A DNA stretch of 64,000 nucleotides, from the NCBI GenBank assembly GCA_046757465.1, contig JBHHYH010000001.1, positions 62,001 through 126,000 of the forward strand, in the 5' to 3' direction. Every line of letters starts with the position of its first letter. Within the stretch, counting starts at the first letter, position 1. The position numbers and the translations under genes were made by a program. A model generated the notes under the pieces. It was not told the DNA's origin, ran no database searches, and saw only the letters and a program-made list of their open reading frames with translations. The stretch comes from Scalindua_A sp046757465. GTDB taxonomy: Bacteria; Planctomycetota; Brocadiia; Brocadiales; Scalinduaceae. This document shows positions 1-9,088 of this stretch, one piece after another.

Positions 1-260
1 AAATGAAGTTTATATTTTTTTGCGAACCGTAAGAAATCACTGAGTATATTTTCCAATCTACAAACTTCTTTCTGTAACAACTGGACTTTTCTTGATATTT
101 TTAAGTCTTTTTCTAGGTTGTGCTTTTGCAAATCCTCCCTGAGCAATTGTAAATTTACACTTAATGTATTTAAAGGGTTCTTTATTTCATGTACTAAACC
201 AGCAGCTATTGTATTAAGGTGGTTTAGTTTATCGGAGTCCAAATTGCTTTTTCCTGACAT
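1..260 (-). CDS. Sensor histidine kinase, partial (N-terminal end only)
   Basis: The gene runs off the left edge of the window. Reading leftwards from the ATG at 258-260 gives about 86 residues beginning MSGKSNLDSDKLNHLN. They include the histidine-kinase H-box AAGLVHEIKNPLNTL, where the His followed by E-I-K-N-P is the phospho-acceptor. A helical stretch rich in Lys, Glu and Leu follows, as expected for the HisKA dimerisation helices. The H-box begins about 15 residues from the start, so this is either a soluble kinase without a sensor domain or a later start within a longer gene. No upstream in-frame extension was examined in detail. The partner regulator is outside the window. Confidence 0.8.
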   Translation of the reverse strand, partial: MSGKSNLDSDKLNHLNTIAAGLVHEIKNPLNTLSVNLQLLREDLQKHNLEKDLKISRKVQLLQKEVCRLENILSDFLRFAKKYKLH

Positions 261-280
261 GGTTCAAATTCTGAATATAC

Positions 281-335
281 ACATTAAAAAAATAAGCCAG
301 GAAGCAAAGTACATTTATCTACTTTCCTGGCTTAT
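281..335 (-). terminator. Rho-independent terminator after the cold-shock gene
   Basis: A 10-bp perfect stem (ATAAGCCAGG at 292-301, CCTGGCTTAT at 326-335) is followed on the minus strand by a run of six T (rc of 286-291). It lies 17 bp beyond the stop of the cold-shock gene and ahead of the next minus-strand gene. Confidence 0.8.
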
Positions 336-351
336 ATGTAAATATAAAGGT

Positions 352-564
352 TTATGTTTTGGTTACAGATTTTACATTTTGTGCTTGTAATCCTTTGGAG
401 CCTTTCACAACTTCGAATTCAACTTCTTCTCCATCCTCTAAAACCTTAAAACCTTTTCCAATAATGTTTGAATAATGGACAAATACATCACTGCCACCTT
501 CTTCCTCAATAAATCCAAAACCTTTTTTTACATCAAACCACTTTACTTTGCCTTTTGTAGACAT
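352..564 (-). CDS. Cold-shock domain protein (CspA family)
   Basis: A 70-residue protein matching the whole length of the CspA family. It is a single OB-fold that binds single-stranded RNA and DNA. The RNP1-like motif KGFGFIEEEG (residues 14-23) and the RNP2-like motif VFVHYSNI (27-34) are both visible, together with the N-terminal KGKVKWFD strand. Such proteins melt mRNA secondary structure and often act as growth or cold-induced RNA chaperones. The start has an upstream GAGGGAAAG ribosome-binding site. The gene sits downstream of rpsO-pnp, but a terminator after pnp makes it a separate unit. Confidence 0.95.
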   Translation of the reverse strand: MSTKGKVKWFDVKKGFGFIEEEGGSDVFVHYSNIIGKGFKVLEDGEEVEFEVVKGSKGLQAQNVKSVTKT

Positions 565-653
565 TTCTTTCCCTCATTTTCTAAAATACATATCACAAAT
601 AAAATAAAAAATCGACCTGATACATCTCTTTATTTTTTTTACCTTACCTCCTA

Positions 654-701
654 TAAAAAAATCCGAATAATTTAATACTGAAACAAGTTTAATATTATTC
701 G
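654..701 (-). terminator. Rho-independent terminator after pnp
   Basis: CGAATAAT (694-701) and ATTATTCG (664-671) form a perfect 8-bp stem, followed on the minus strand by a seven-T tract. It begins a few bases beyond the pnp stop codon, so it ends the rpsO-pnp operon. Confidence 0.75.
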
Positions 702-705
702 ACGA

Positions 706-2811
706 TTATGTGCTTGATTTAACAACTCCTTCTTCTTTTAAGGCGGCCTTCCTGCTTAGTTTTATTCTCTTTTGATCGTCAATACCTATCAATTTTACTT
801 TTATTTCTTGGCCGACTTTTACTACATCTTCTACCTTCTCGATATAATCATTTGAAAGTTCGGAAATATGTACCAGGCCTTCTTTTCCCGGCATTATCTC
901 AACAAAAGCACCGTACTCTTTCACTGCTACAACCTTGCCCGCATAGACCTTTCCTATTTCCGCATCCTCTGTGAGTCCCTTGATATATGTCTTAGCAATT
1001 TCTACTGATTCAAAAGTGGCAGATGAAATAATAATGGTTCCATCGTCTTCAATTTCTACACGTGAATCCGATTCTTCTTGTATCTTCTTGATTGTCTTGC
1101 CTCCAGGGCCTATAACTAGTCCAATCTTATCAGGATTTATTTTAATCTTAACAAGTTTCGGAGCATGGACTGAAATCTCACTGCGAGGTTTTTCAATGGC
1201 AGTTAGCATTTCCTTTAAAATATGCATTCTACCTTCTTTGGCCTGAGCAAGCGCATCTTTCATAATTTGTTCACTTATACCTGAAATTTTCAGGTCCATT
1301 TGAAGGGCGGTGATGCCTTGGTCTGTTCCAGCTACTTTGAAGTCCATCGCCCCCAAATGGTCTTCATCTCCCAATATATCAGATAGTATTCGAACTTCCT
1401 CACCTTCTTTTATCAATCCCATTGCTATTCCGGCAACAGGTCGTTTTATAGGAACACCTGCATCCATTAGACAAAGTGTGCCTCCACACACACTTGCCAT
1501 TGATGATGATCCATTTGATTCAAGAATATCAGATACTATTCGTATGGTGTAAGGAAAATTTTCATAAGCAGGTATCATTGGTTCTAGAGCTTTTTCAGCT
1601 AAGGCACCATGACCTATTTCCCTTCTACCTGGCCCGCGAATAGGTTTTGTCTCACCAACACAAAAAGGTGGAAAATTGTAATCAAGCATGAACTTTTTTT
1701 TGTACTCTTCCATCAAACCATCTACACGTTGTTCGTCCATCGATGTGCCTAACGTAGAAACTACAAGCGCCTGAGTTTCTCCCCTCGTAAACAAAGCAGA
1801 GCCATGTGTTCTAGGCAAAAAACCAACCTCACACGTAATTGGCCTTATATCTTTGAGACCTCTACCGTCAATTCTTTTGTTCTCTTTAATAATCTGTTCC
1901 TGTACTACTTGTTCCACAAGCTCTCCAAAAATTGTCTTAACCTTTTCTTCTCTGTCTTCGTCATCTGTATCCGTGCAATATTCTTCAATTAATCTATCGC
2001 GTACTTCTTTTAGAGCCTTTTTACGAGCCATTTTCCCAATGACTCTGGATTTTTCCTTAATTTCTTCGTAAGCCTTTGCCTTTATGTCATCAAGAAGTGG
2101 AGCATCTATTGTTGGTATCTCATATTCTTGTTTTTCCTTTCCAAGTTCGGAAGCCAGGTCTTTTTGCATTTGTACAATCTTTTTAATTTCTGTAAAACCG
2201 AACATTATTGCGTCAACAAATTTATCCTCGGAAATTTCCTTTCCAGAAGCCTCTACCATTATTACAGCATCTTCTGTTCCGGAAACAACCAAATTAAGGT
2301 CGCTCATCTCAAGCTCTGAGCTTTTAGGGTTAATTACAAATTCATCTTTTATTAAACCTACCCTTACGGAGCCGGTAGGGCCATTAAATGGAATGCACGA
2401 TACAGCTACTGCTGCAGAAGCTCCTACCATAGCAATAACGTCGGGGTCGTTTTCTTTATCAGCAGATAGAACTGCCGCCATTATTTGTACTTCATTTGAA
2501 TATCCTTCCGGAAAAAGGGGACGCATAGGTCTATCTGTCATTCTCATTGTTAATATTTCTTTGTTGGTGGGCCTACTTTCACGTTTATAAAATCCACCAG
2601 GGAATTTTCCAGCTGCATAAGTCTTTTCCCTATAATCAACCGTTAATGGGAGAAATCCACCATCACCTCTCGACTCTCCACATACTGCCGCAACCAACAC
2701 AACCGTATCTCCATAACGGACTATAACAGCACCATCCGCTTGCTTTGAGACTTCACCGGTTTCAATGCTTAATACATTCTTGCCAATAGTCTCTTCAACC
2801 TTAAACTTCAT
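706..2811 (-). CDS. pnp: Polyribonucleotide nucleotidyltransferase (PNPase)
   Basis: A 701-residue protein of normal family length. It degrades RNA 3' to 5' by phosphorolysis and is a core part of the degradosome. Two RNase PH-like halves are visible (about residues 1-140 and 315-450). The second carries the family landmarks GRREIGHG, SDILESNGSSSMASVCGG and the acidic DILGDEDHLGAMDFK segment. A KH domain follows with the GPGGKTIKKI loop (about 565-575), then an S1 domain (about 620-690, KVVAVKEYGAFVEI). It follows rpsO by 14 bp, the widespread rpsO-pnp operon order, and a terminator follows at once. Confidence 0.98.
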   Translation of the reverse strand: MKFKVEETIGKNVLSIETGEVSKQADGAVIVRYGDTVVLVAAVCGESRGDGGFLPLTVDYREKTYAAGKFPGGFYKRESRPTNKEILTMRMTDRPMRPLFPEGYSNEVQIMAAVLSADKENDPDVIAMVGASAAVAVSCIPFNGPTGSVRVGLIKDEFVINPKSSELEMSDLNLVVSGTEDAVIMVEASGKEISEDKFVDAIMFGFTEIKKIVQMQKDLASELGKEKQEYEIPTIDAPLLDDIKAKAYEEIKEKSRVIGKMARKKALKEVRDRLIEEYCTDTDDEDREEKVKTIFGELVEQVVQEQIIKENKRIDGRGLKDIRPITCEVGFLPRTHGSALFTRGETQALVVSTLGTSMDEQRVDGLMEEYKKKFMLDYNFPPFCVGETKPIRGPGRREIGHGALAEKALEPMIPAYENFPYTIRIVSDILESNGSSSMASVCGGTLCLMDAGVPIKRPVAGIAMGLIKEGEEVRILSDILGDEDHLGAMDFKVAGTDQGITALQMDLKISGISEQIMKDALAQAKEGRMHILKEMLTAIEKPRSEISVHAPKLVKIKINPDKIGLVIGPGGKTIKKIQEESDSRVEIEDDGTIIISSATFESVEIAKTYIKGLTEDAEIGKVYAGKVVAVKEYGAFVEIMPGKEGLVHISELSNDYIEKVEDVVKVGQEIKVKLIGIDDQKRIKLSRKAALKEEGVVKSST

Positions 2812-2825
2812 TTGACACCTCTTTA

Positions 2826-3104
2826 TTAACTACTTTTCTGACGTATACCCAGTTTTTTTACCAATTTCATGTAACTTTCTTCATTTCTCTTACTAAGATA
2901 TTTTAGCAAAGAGGCCCTTCTGCCTACCATCATGAGCAAACCCCGTCTTGAGGTATGATCCTTTTTGTGATCTTTAAGATGATTGCTAAGATGTTTTATG
3001 CGTTCTGTCAATAAGGCTATTTGTACTTCCGAGGAACCTGTATCTTCGCTGTGTATTTTACTATCTCCGATTATTTGCTTTTTAAGCTCTTTTTCTATAC
3101 CCAT
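2826..3104 (-). CDS. rpsO: 30S ribosomal protein S15
   Basis: A 92-residue protein, slightly longer than the usual 89. The conserved S15 landmarks HSEDTGSSEVQIALLTERI, HLKDHKKDHTSRRGLL and RRASLLKYL are all present. S15 binds the central domain of 16S rRNA early in 30S assembly and in many bacteria represses its own translation. The start is preceded by AAAGGAGG. The gene is promoter-proximal in the rpsO-pnp operon and follows a recognisable sigma-70 type promoter. Confidence 0.97.
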   Translation of the reverse strand: MGIEKELKKQIIGDSKIHSEDTGSSEVQIALLTERIKHLSNHLKDHKKDHTSRRGLLMMVGRRASLLKYLSKRNEESYMKLVKKLGIRQKSS

Positions 3105-3133
3105 ATAGTGCCTCCTTTGATATATTTAGGATT

Positions 3134-3163
3134 AATATATCACAAAGGGCGTTAAAGTTTCAA
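3134..3163 (-). promoter_or_regulatory. Probable sigma-70 promoter of rpsO-pnp
   Basis: On the minus strand TTGAAA (rc of 3158-3163) and TATATT (rc of 3134-3139) are separated by 18 bp. The -10 box lies about 30 bp before the rpsO start. Both hexamers are one mismatch or less from the TTGACA/TATAAT consensus. Confidence 0.55.
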
Positions 3164-3171
3164 TAAAAAAC

Positions 3172-5646
3172 TTAGCCCTGGCCCAAAGTAGTCTTCAACC
3201 TAACACTATTAATATACGCTTCAGAACCTTCTCTCGTCTCTACAAGAAACGTCGCAATAATGAAACTATTTACGCAAGTTACACTGCTGTATCTGCCTTT
3301 TGAATCTTCAAATGTATATAGCACACCAGCATCTGTAATTTTTTCTCCCCATGATTTTCTTAACTCTATGAAATTTTGAAATGATTTCTTTGCTATTGAT
3401 TTGTTGTGGTATTTGACTATCAAGATTTTAAAAGGTAAACCACTTTTCTTAGATTTATATTCAGCAACTACTGCGTCTGTTTGCTCACTGAGATTTAATA
3501 TGTTTTTGTCCATGAACTTATCTGAAATATAAATGTTATCAAGGATTATCTTTTTATGAAAAAATCTAGAACTCCCATATATATAACCCTCTTCAGGCAA
3601 AAATCTTAAAATGACTGGCGCAAATACTTTAATAGATGGAATTTTGTTTACTAAAGAAGCACCAAGAAACATCACATCTTCAGGGGTAACATTACCGGTA
3701 TAAGGCTCGAAACTGATGAAATACTTTTCTTTCCATACCCACAAGTAATTGTCGTATAAAGAAGCTTCATTTCCTATCTTTATGTCCTGCCCAGCTTTGT
3801 CCTTTGTAAATACACCATAGGCATCATCAGAATTACGAAATTCCCAGATATCGACCTTTACAGAATTTTCAGTACCTTTTAAAAGATATGTTGATGTTGA
3901 TACTTGAACGAACGAATAAGATAGGTAAGTTTCTGCGCCACCGTTAATGTATTCAAAAAGTCTGTTGCTACCCTTGTACACAATAGGTTTTCCTTTCCTT
4001 TGCCATTGATCAATATATTCAGGAAAAAGATCGTTTTCTATCATGTCGATCTTTTTAATCATTACTTGCGGTTGTATTCCTTCAACAACTATTGCAGAAC
4101 GTCCAGCCACAGGACAGACCTTTTCACAAAAACCGCATCCAATACAGACCTCTTCCCTTACATATACCCTTCTTATTTCTTTGCCGTTACCATGTGTATA
4201 CGTATTGAAATGAATTGCTTTTGTTGGGACAGGACAAACCTCTTCACATACGCCACAGTTAACATCTTTCCAATCTTTTTCTAAATCCGGTAATCTTGCA
4301 TAGCCCACCCAGGGTATGCATCTGTTCCTATTTATTCTGGCTTTTCCTATTGTTAATTGTTGCTTCTTTTCTTTAGGAAGCTTGGTGATTGCTCCAGAAG
4401 GACAAACCCTTGTACAAAGTACACAATCATAGGCGCAATATCCTATACGTGGGATTAGCTGTGGAGTCCACATCCCGCTTAGGTCTGCCTCTAAAAGTGT
4501 CGGATGTAAACCATTTGTCTTACATACTCTCATACACTCACCACATCTTACGCATTTTGCCAAAAATTTATCTTCAGGTAGTGAACCAGGAGGGCGAATA
4601 ATACCAAGATTACCCTCACTATTCTTCTTGTGAAAGTTTAACGATAAAAGTGGCGCTACAACCGCGCTAGAAATACACGCCGTAATAAAACCCCTTTTTG
4701 TCAGACTAACAGGATCTTCTTGTTCAGGAGGCTGTTTAGGTATAAATCTGACAGCTCCCGCAGGGCAAATATCCTGACATTTCATGCATAGAATGCACTC
4801 ACCTTCTTGTGTGTTCTTCCCTGTATCATCAATAGCTCCCATTTTGCATTCCACATTACATTTATCACACCCTTCACAAATATTTTCTCCCACAACACGT
4901 TTGAAGAGCGACCAGTCTGAAAACAAAGACAGCAAAGCACCTAGTGGGCATAGATTCCTACACCAATATCTTTTATAAAATAAACCCGAGGCAATAATTA
5001 TTAAGAATATAATCAGGAAAACAAAATGCCCTCTGAAAAAAGGCGCGCTCATTGCAAATAAAACCTCTTTTAAAAGACTATGGATAACATCACTTACAAA
5101 ACTTATTAGGTAAAACCCATGAAGGAAGTTGAAAAGTGAGTTAATTATAGAAATGAAATACGGATGAATAACAATGGTATATGCGTTAGTCACGATGCTG
5201 AGAGGATCAAACCAGCCAACCATCTGATAGCTTATAAATAAACTCAAAAGAAGAAAGGCCAATAAATAATATTTTAATCTTTTTGCGTCATAAATTTTAT
5301 ATGTGATTTTCCTCCTTTGTGCTTTAAATAGCTTATCAGTAATATCTATGGTTGTTCCAAGGGGACACACCCAACCACAAAAGAAGCGACCTAAAAATAC
5401 TGATGATATTAACATAATGATGGCTGGCCAATACTGAAAAATAAATTCCTTTGCAGCCACCATTGCCCCAATTGCAGAAAGGGGACTTAGGCGAAGGAAA
5501 ATGTTTACTGCTTTGTCTTTTTCTGCAATTGGATCGGCATGTATTAGCAGACAAATGAAAATGGCAAAGATAAGTCCCTGTACGATTAGTCTAATTTTGT
5601 AATATAACGAACCTTTTTTTACATTTATATCACTGCGTTTTGTCAT
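3172..5646 (-). CDS. Multi-cluster membrane Fe-S protein (NapH-like N-terminus, DUF6599-like C-terminus)
   Basis: An 824-residue protein in three parts. Residues 1 to about 250 hold several membrane spans with the NapH/RnfH-type motifs CGWVCPLG and CRNLCPLG. Residues about 255-510 carry a long series of cysteine motifs (CEGCDKCNVEC, CILCMKCQDIC, CVRCGECMRVC, CVLCTRVC, CGVCEEVC, CIGCGFCEKVC), enough for several 4Fe-4S clusters. The last 300 residues have no cysteine pattern; they contain a YINGGAETYLSY segment and resemble the DUF6599 family. Such proteins are thought to pass electrons across or along the cytoplasmic membrane; the partner is unknown. The stop and start leave only 6 bp to the DUF362 gene upstream, so the two are co-transcribed. 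Confidence 0.85.
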   Translation of the reverse strand: MTKRSDINVKKGSLYYKIRLIVQGLIFAIFICLLIHADPIAEKDKAVNIFLRLSPLSAIGAMVAAKEFIFQYWPAIIMLISSVFLGRFFCGWVCPLGTTIDITDKLFKAQRRKITYKIYDAKRLKYYLLAFLLLSLFISYQMVGWFDPLSIVTNAYTIVIHPYFISIINSLFNFLHGFYLISFVSDVIHSLLKEVLFAMSAPFFRGHFVFLIIFLIIIASGLFYKRYWCRNLCPLGALLSLFSDWSLFKRVVGENICEGCDKCNVECKMGAIDDTGKNTQEGECILCMKCQDICPAGAVRFIPKQPPEQEDPVSLTKRGFITACISSAVVAPLLSLNFHKKNSEGNLGIIRPPGSLPEDKFLAKCVRCGECMRVCKTNGLHPTLLEADLSGMWTPQLIPRIGYCAYDCVLCTRVCPSGAITKLPKEKKQQLTIGKARINRNRCIPWVGYARLPDLEKDWKDVNCGVCEEVCPVPTKAIHFNTYTHGNGKEIRRVYVREEVCIGCGFCEKVCPVAGRSAIVVEGIQPQVMIKKIDMIENDLFPEYIDQWQRKGKPIVYKGSNRLFEYINGGAETYLSYSFVQVSTSTYLLKGTENSVKVDIWEFRNSDDAYGVFTKDKAGQDIKIGNEASLYDNYLWVWKEKYFISFEPYTGNVTPEDVMFLGASLVNKIPSIKVFAPVILRFLPEEGYIYGSSRFFHKKIILDNIYISDKFMDKNILNLSEQTDAVVAEYKSKKSGLPFKILIVKYHNKSIAKKSFQNFIELRKSWGEKITDAGVLYTFEDSKGRYSSVTCVNSFIIATFLVETREGSEAYINSVRLKTTLGQG

Positions 5647-5652
5647 CTTATT

Positions 5653-6639
5653 CTAAATTGTTATTTCCTCAAAACCCCTTAATTTGAAATCGATTTCTCC
5701 CAATCCCGCCTCATGTGATTCTTTAATAAAACCTATATCCTGACCTTTGTAACCAAACAAACTAGCACCATAGGAGTCCACTGCTACAGGGTCGGTACTT
5801 ATTACTAATCTCCTTGCATTTTCAAAGGTATTATCAACGTCTTCTAGTCTTCCACCTGTTGGTCCATGTCGCTTCAAAATTCTAAATGCGTCAAGTACTG
5901 TAAGGTCAACCTTAACAACTCTATTTAAATCTGCTATTTTTGGATGTATATCCTTATGTATAGTCCCTCTATTGCCTCCTATCATTCCCATAGTATTCTT
6001 AAGGGCCATAGACAAACGCGATGTACTATGTTGTTTAGCTATGGGTACATTAATCAATACATCAATTTCATCTTGGTATATTAATTCCTCATAAAATGGC
6101 CATGAATCAAGCACTTTACCGCCTGATATTTTAATATCCTTAAATAATCTCTTATTTACGAACCTTACATCCGCACCCGCTTCTCTTGCAGCCTTTTCAA
6201 TTCCACTATTTATATACGAAGGACCTGGATTAGTTGCGCAGGTATGATCAAGCACTCTTACCCTGTTGGCTCCCGCCTCTACACACATTCTGACCAAAGC
6301 GGCAACAACAAAGGGGTTTGTATTTACTGCATACTCAGGTTGTCTGTCCCATGCTATGTTGGGTTTGATAACAACCTTGTCCCCCCTTGAAATCAGTTTT
6401 TCCATACCGCCAAGGGCCTTAATACCTCTGCGCATCATTTCTTTTATTATATAACCTTCATCATTTCTTTCATCAATATCACCATGTACTACAACCAAAT
6501 TCTTTCTTAATTCATTTTCCTTAAACCTCTTTAAAGTTTTCTGTCTCTCAATAGAACCTAAATATGACAGACCATAAAGTCCTGCACCAATGGCAGCACT
6601 AGCTTTGAGAAAAGTCCTTCTTGATATTTTACTTTTCAT
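5653..6639 (-). CDS. DUF362 domain protein with Tat signal
   Basis: A 328-residue protein with a twin-arginine export signal at its start (SRRTFLKASAAIGAGLYG). The rest matches the DUF362 family (GDKVVIKPNIAW, DVLINVPIAKQH, LKNTMGMIGGNRGTIH). It has no ferredoxin cysteines of its own. DUF362 proteins often stand beside Fe-S proteins, but their reaction is not established. Here the gene is directly upstream of the multi-cluster membrane Fe-S protein with 6 bp between them. This supports a joint exported or membrane-facing redox unit (inference). Confidence 0.85.
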   Translation of the reverse strand: MKSKISRRTFLKASAAIGAGLYGLSYLGSIERQKTLKRFKENELRKNLVVVHGDIDERNDEGYIIKEMMRRGIKALGGMEKLISRGDKVVIKPNIAWDRQPEYAVNTNPFVVAALVRMCVEAGANRVRVLDHTCATNPGPSYINSGIEKAAREAGADVRFVNKRLFKDIKISGGKVLDSWPFYEELIYQDEIDVLINVPIAKQHSTSRLSMALKNTMGMIGGNRGTIHKDIHPKIADLNRVVKVDLTVLDAFRILKRHGPTGGRLEDVDNTFENARRLVISTDPVAVDSYGASLFGYKGQDIGFIKESHEAGLGEIDFKLRGFEEITI

Positions 6640-6740
6640 AACTTAACAAAAACCATTTTGGGAATCTTACAAGTTGTGTTTGATTGGTGATGTTTGAAAA
6701 GAGAAAACCTATTGAAAAAGGGGGGGTGAACTATTTTTCA

Positions 6741-7715
6741 CTAATCAAATAAAGCATCCACAAACTTATCTGCGTCAAATTCCTGAATATCTTCTGCGCC
6801 TTCACCAATACCAATAAATTTTACCGGTATATCTATTTCATTGCGCATACCTAAAATTATACCACCCTTAGCAGTTCCATCAAGTTTTGACAAAAATATT
6901 CCAGTAATGTCAACTGCACGGTTAAATAGTTTTGCTTGTGAAACAGCATTTTGCCCCGTAGTAGCATCCAGAACCATTAGCACTTCATGTGGTGCATTTT
7001 CAATCTTTTTTGATATTACTCGCTTAATCTTTGACAATTCGTTCATCAAATTATCATTAGTATGCAGACGCCCTGCAGTATCAACTATCAAAACATCTAT
7101 TCCTCTACTTAAACTAGCTTCAAGCGCGTCAAAAGTGACCGCAGCAGGGTCAGCGCCTGTCTGATGTTTTACTATATCAGCTCCAATCCTTTTACTCCAT
7201 ATATCTAATTGTTCCACGGCCGCAGCTCGGAAGGTATCACTTGCCGATAGCATAACTTTCTTGCCTTGTTTTATAAAGAAATTGGCAAGTTTTGCAATTG
7301 AAGTGGTCTTGCCAGTGCCGTTAACACCTGCAACCATAATCACGGTTGGTGGAACCGGCGCCGTTATTAATGAAACATCCCACGCTTTAAGTTCTTGTTT
7401 AAGCTTATCCTTTAAGAAATCGTAAATATTGGATGTGTCCTCAATTTCTTTAGATTTCCAAGCATCTCTTACATCTTGTATAATTTTTGTCGCCGGACCA
7501 ACACCCATATCCGATTCCAGTAATATAGTCTCTAACTCCTCTAGTATATCCTCATCTATCTTTCTTCTGAATGATAATAAGTCTTTGAAGCGCGAAGTTA
7601 TATTAGTACGTGTTTTTTCTAAGCTTTTCTTTAATTTTTGAAAGGAAAGCCATGATTTATTTTCTATATCTTCTTGTGTGGATACTCCTGCATCTTTTTT
7701 TGAAAACCAGCCCAT
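6741..7715 (-). CDS. ftsY: Signal recognition particle receptor FtsY
   Basis: A 324-residue SRP GTPase receptor that docks ribosome-SRP complexes at the membrane. The NG domain is complete: the P-loop GVNGTGKTT (about residue 131), DTFRAAAVEQL, DTAGRLHTNDNLM, and the closing SKLDGTAKGG loop. The long acidic A domain of enterobacterial FtsY is missing; only about 25 residues precede the N domain, which is common outside Proteobacteria. It lies 17 bp downstream of the nusB fusion and is the last gene of the ribH-nusB-ftsY unit. Confidence 0.97.
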   Translation of the reverse strand: MGWFSKKDAGVSTQEDIENKSWLSFQKLKKSLEKTRTNITSRFKDLLSFRRKIDEDILEELETILLESDMGVGPATKIIQDVRDAWKSKEIEDTSNIYDFLKDKLKQELKAWDVSLITAPVPPTVIMVAGVNGTGKTTSIAKLANFFIKQGKKVMLSASDTFRAAAVEQLDIWSKRIGADIVKHQTGADPAAVTFDALEASLSRGIDVLIVDTAGRLHTNDNLMNELSKIKRVISKKIENAPHEVLMVLDATTGQNAVSQAKLFNRAVDITGIFLSKLDGTAKGGIILGMRNEIDIPVKFIGIGEGAEDIQEFDADKFVDALFD

Positions 7716-7732
7716 AATTTCTCACCCTAATC

Positions 7733-9049
7733 CTACCTGTTACAACTTAACATACCAACCATATTATCGTGTCTTTCCTTAATCTTTTCAACAATACCGT
7801 CATCTACCGTTATACCACCCAGCTTAATAAGCGATCTTCTTTCACCATGATAGTCTGAACCACCAGTAACTAAAAGATCATATTTCTTTGCCAATTGTAA
7901 ATATCTTTCTATGTCATCTGGCGAATGTGTTGGGTAATAAACCTCAATCCCCTGTAAACCGTATTCTACCATCTTGGGGATTAATTCATCTCTTTTTGTG
8001 GTGCCGGGGTGTGAATAAACAGAAATGCCACCTGAAGAATTTATAAGTTTTATGGCATCTGCTAACATTAATGTCACTTTGGGTATATAAGCAGGACACT
8101 TGTCAGCCAAATATCTTCGAAAGCTTTCCTGAATATTGATGCAGTAACCTCTTTTGCACAAAGCCTCAGCCACATGCATTCTACCGGGTGATCCTTTTCC
8201 CGCAATATCAAAAACTTCTTGAGGATTTATGTCAACACCCAAATTGTTCAGTTTCTTTGTTATCTTCTTTATTCGTTCTATTCTTTCGAGCCGCAACTCC
8301 GCCAGTTTTCCTAATAGTGCGCTATTTTTTATGTCTATAAAATAACCTAAAATATGAATATCTGCAGGACAATAATAGGAAGAAAGTTCTACGGCTGGGA
8401 TGATATTTATGCCTTTTCTATTACAAAAGGTTTGTGCAATTTCGATAGCATCGATGCTATCATGGTCAGTTATTGCAATTGTGTGAAGGTTGAGCCGCAG
8501 CGCTTCTCCAACCACCTCTTCCGGAGACGCGGTGCCGTCGGAATAATCTGTATGAATGTGTAAATCACCACCCGAACGCTTTCCTATTTTTAAATTAACT
8601 TTTCCTTCCAAACCTGATGTGCCATCTTGATCCTCTTCGCCGTTCTTCACATAACGTGAATATACCTTATCCAGTACGCCATTTACGAACAAGCCGGATT
8701 TCTCAGTACTGTATTTTTTTGCCAAATCAATTGCTTCATTGATAGATACCTTGGGAGGAATATCACTCATATAGAGAAGTTCATAGCATGCCAACCTTAA
8801 GACATTTCTATCTATTACTGGCATCCTATGTAAATCCCAATTTTCGGAAATAGAAATTATCTTTTTGTCTATTTCTTTTATAGCCGGAAAGCAGCCTTTA
8901 ACCAGCATTATGGCAAAATCGCTTATCTCAACTTCTTTTGCCTGCTTTCTGCAAAAGGAATCTATCTCCTTTATAATTTCATCCCCGCGAACCTCTAATT
9001 GATAAAGAGCTTGCAACGCAATCTCGCGAGACAGCGTTCTTTTCCGCAT
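7733..9049 (-). CDS. nusB: NusB fused to a PHP-domain phosphoesterase (RNase AM/YciV-like)
   Basis: One uninterrupted 438-codon frame encodes two full domains. Residues 1 to about 135 are NusB, the RNA-binding antitermination factor for rRNA operons (SREIALQALYQLEVRG, RNVLRLACYELLYM, PPKVSINEAIDLAKKYS, FVNGVLDKV). A Gly/Glu/Lys-rich linker follows. Residues about 160-430 are a PHP metal-dependent phosphoesterase with every metal-binding motif present: DLHIHTDYSDG, ITDHDS, PAVELSS, HILGYFID, YSHPG and GGSDYHG. The closest described family is YciV/RNase AM, which trims 5' ends of rRNA and hydrolyses 3',5'-nucleoside bisphosphates. A fusion would couple rRNA transcription with rRNA maturation (inference). 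It follows ribH, the usual place for nusB. Confidence 0.93.
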   Translation of the reverse strand: MRKRTLSREIALQALYQLEVRGDEIIKEIDSFCRKQAKEVEISDFAIMLVKGCFPAIKEIDKKIISISENWDLHRMPVIDRNVLRLACYELLYMSDIPPKVSINEAIDLAKKYSTEKSGLFVNGVLDKVYSRYVKNGEEDQDGTSGLEGKVNLKIGKRSGGDLHIHTDYSDGTASPEEVVGEALRLNLHTIAITDHDSIDAIEIAQTFCNRKGINIIPAVELSSYYCPADIHILGYFIDIKNSALLGKLAELRLERIERIKKITKKLNNLGVDINPQEVFDIAGKGSPGRMHVAEALCKRGYCINIQESFRRYLADKCPAYIPKVTLMLADAIKLINSSGGISVYSHPGTTKRDELIPKMVEYGLQGIEVYYPTHSPDDIERYLQLAKKYDLLVTGGSDYHGERRSLIKLGGITVDDGIVEKIKERHDNMVGMLSCNR

Positions 9050-9088
9050 CCTTAAGACTCCAAAACGAAAGAACAGATTATTACATAT

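Noticed and set aside
2084..2590. A 168-codon plus-strand frame inside pnp
   Set aside because: It lies opposite the intact pnp gene and its residues are a Ser/Ile-rich shadow of that sequence.
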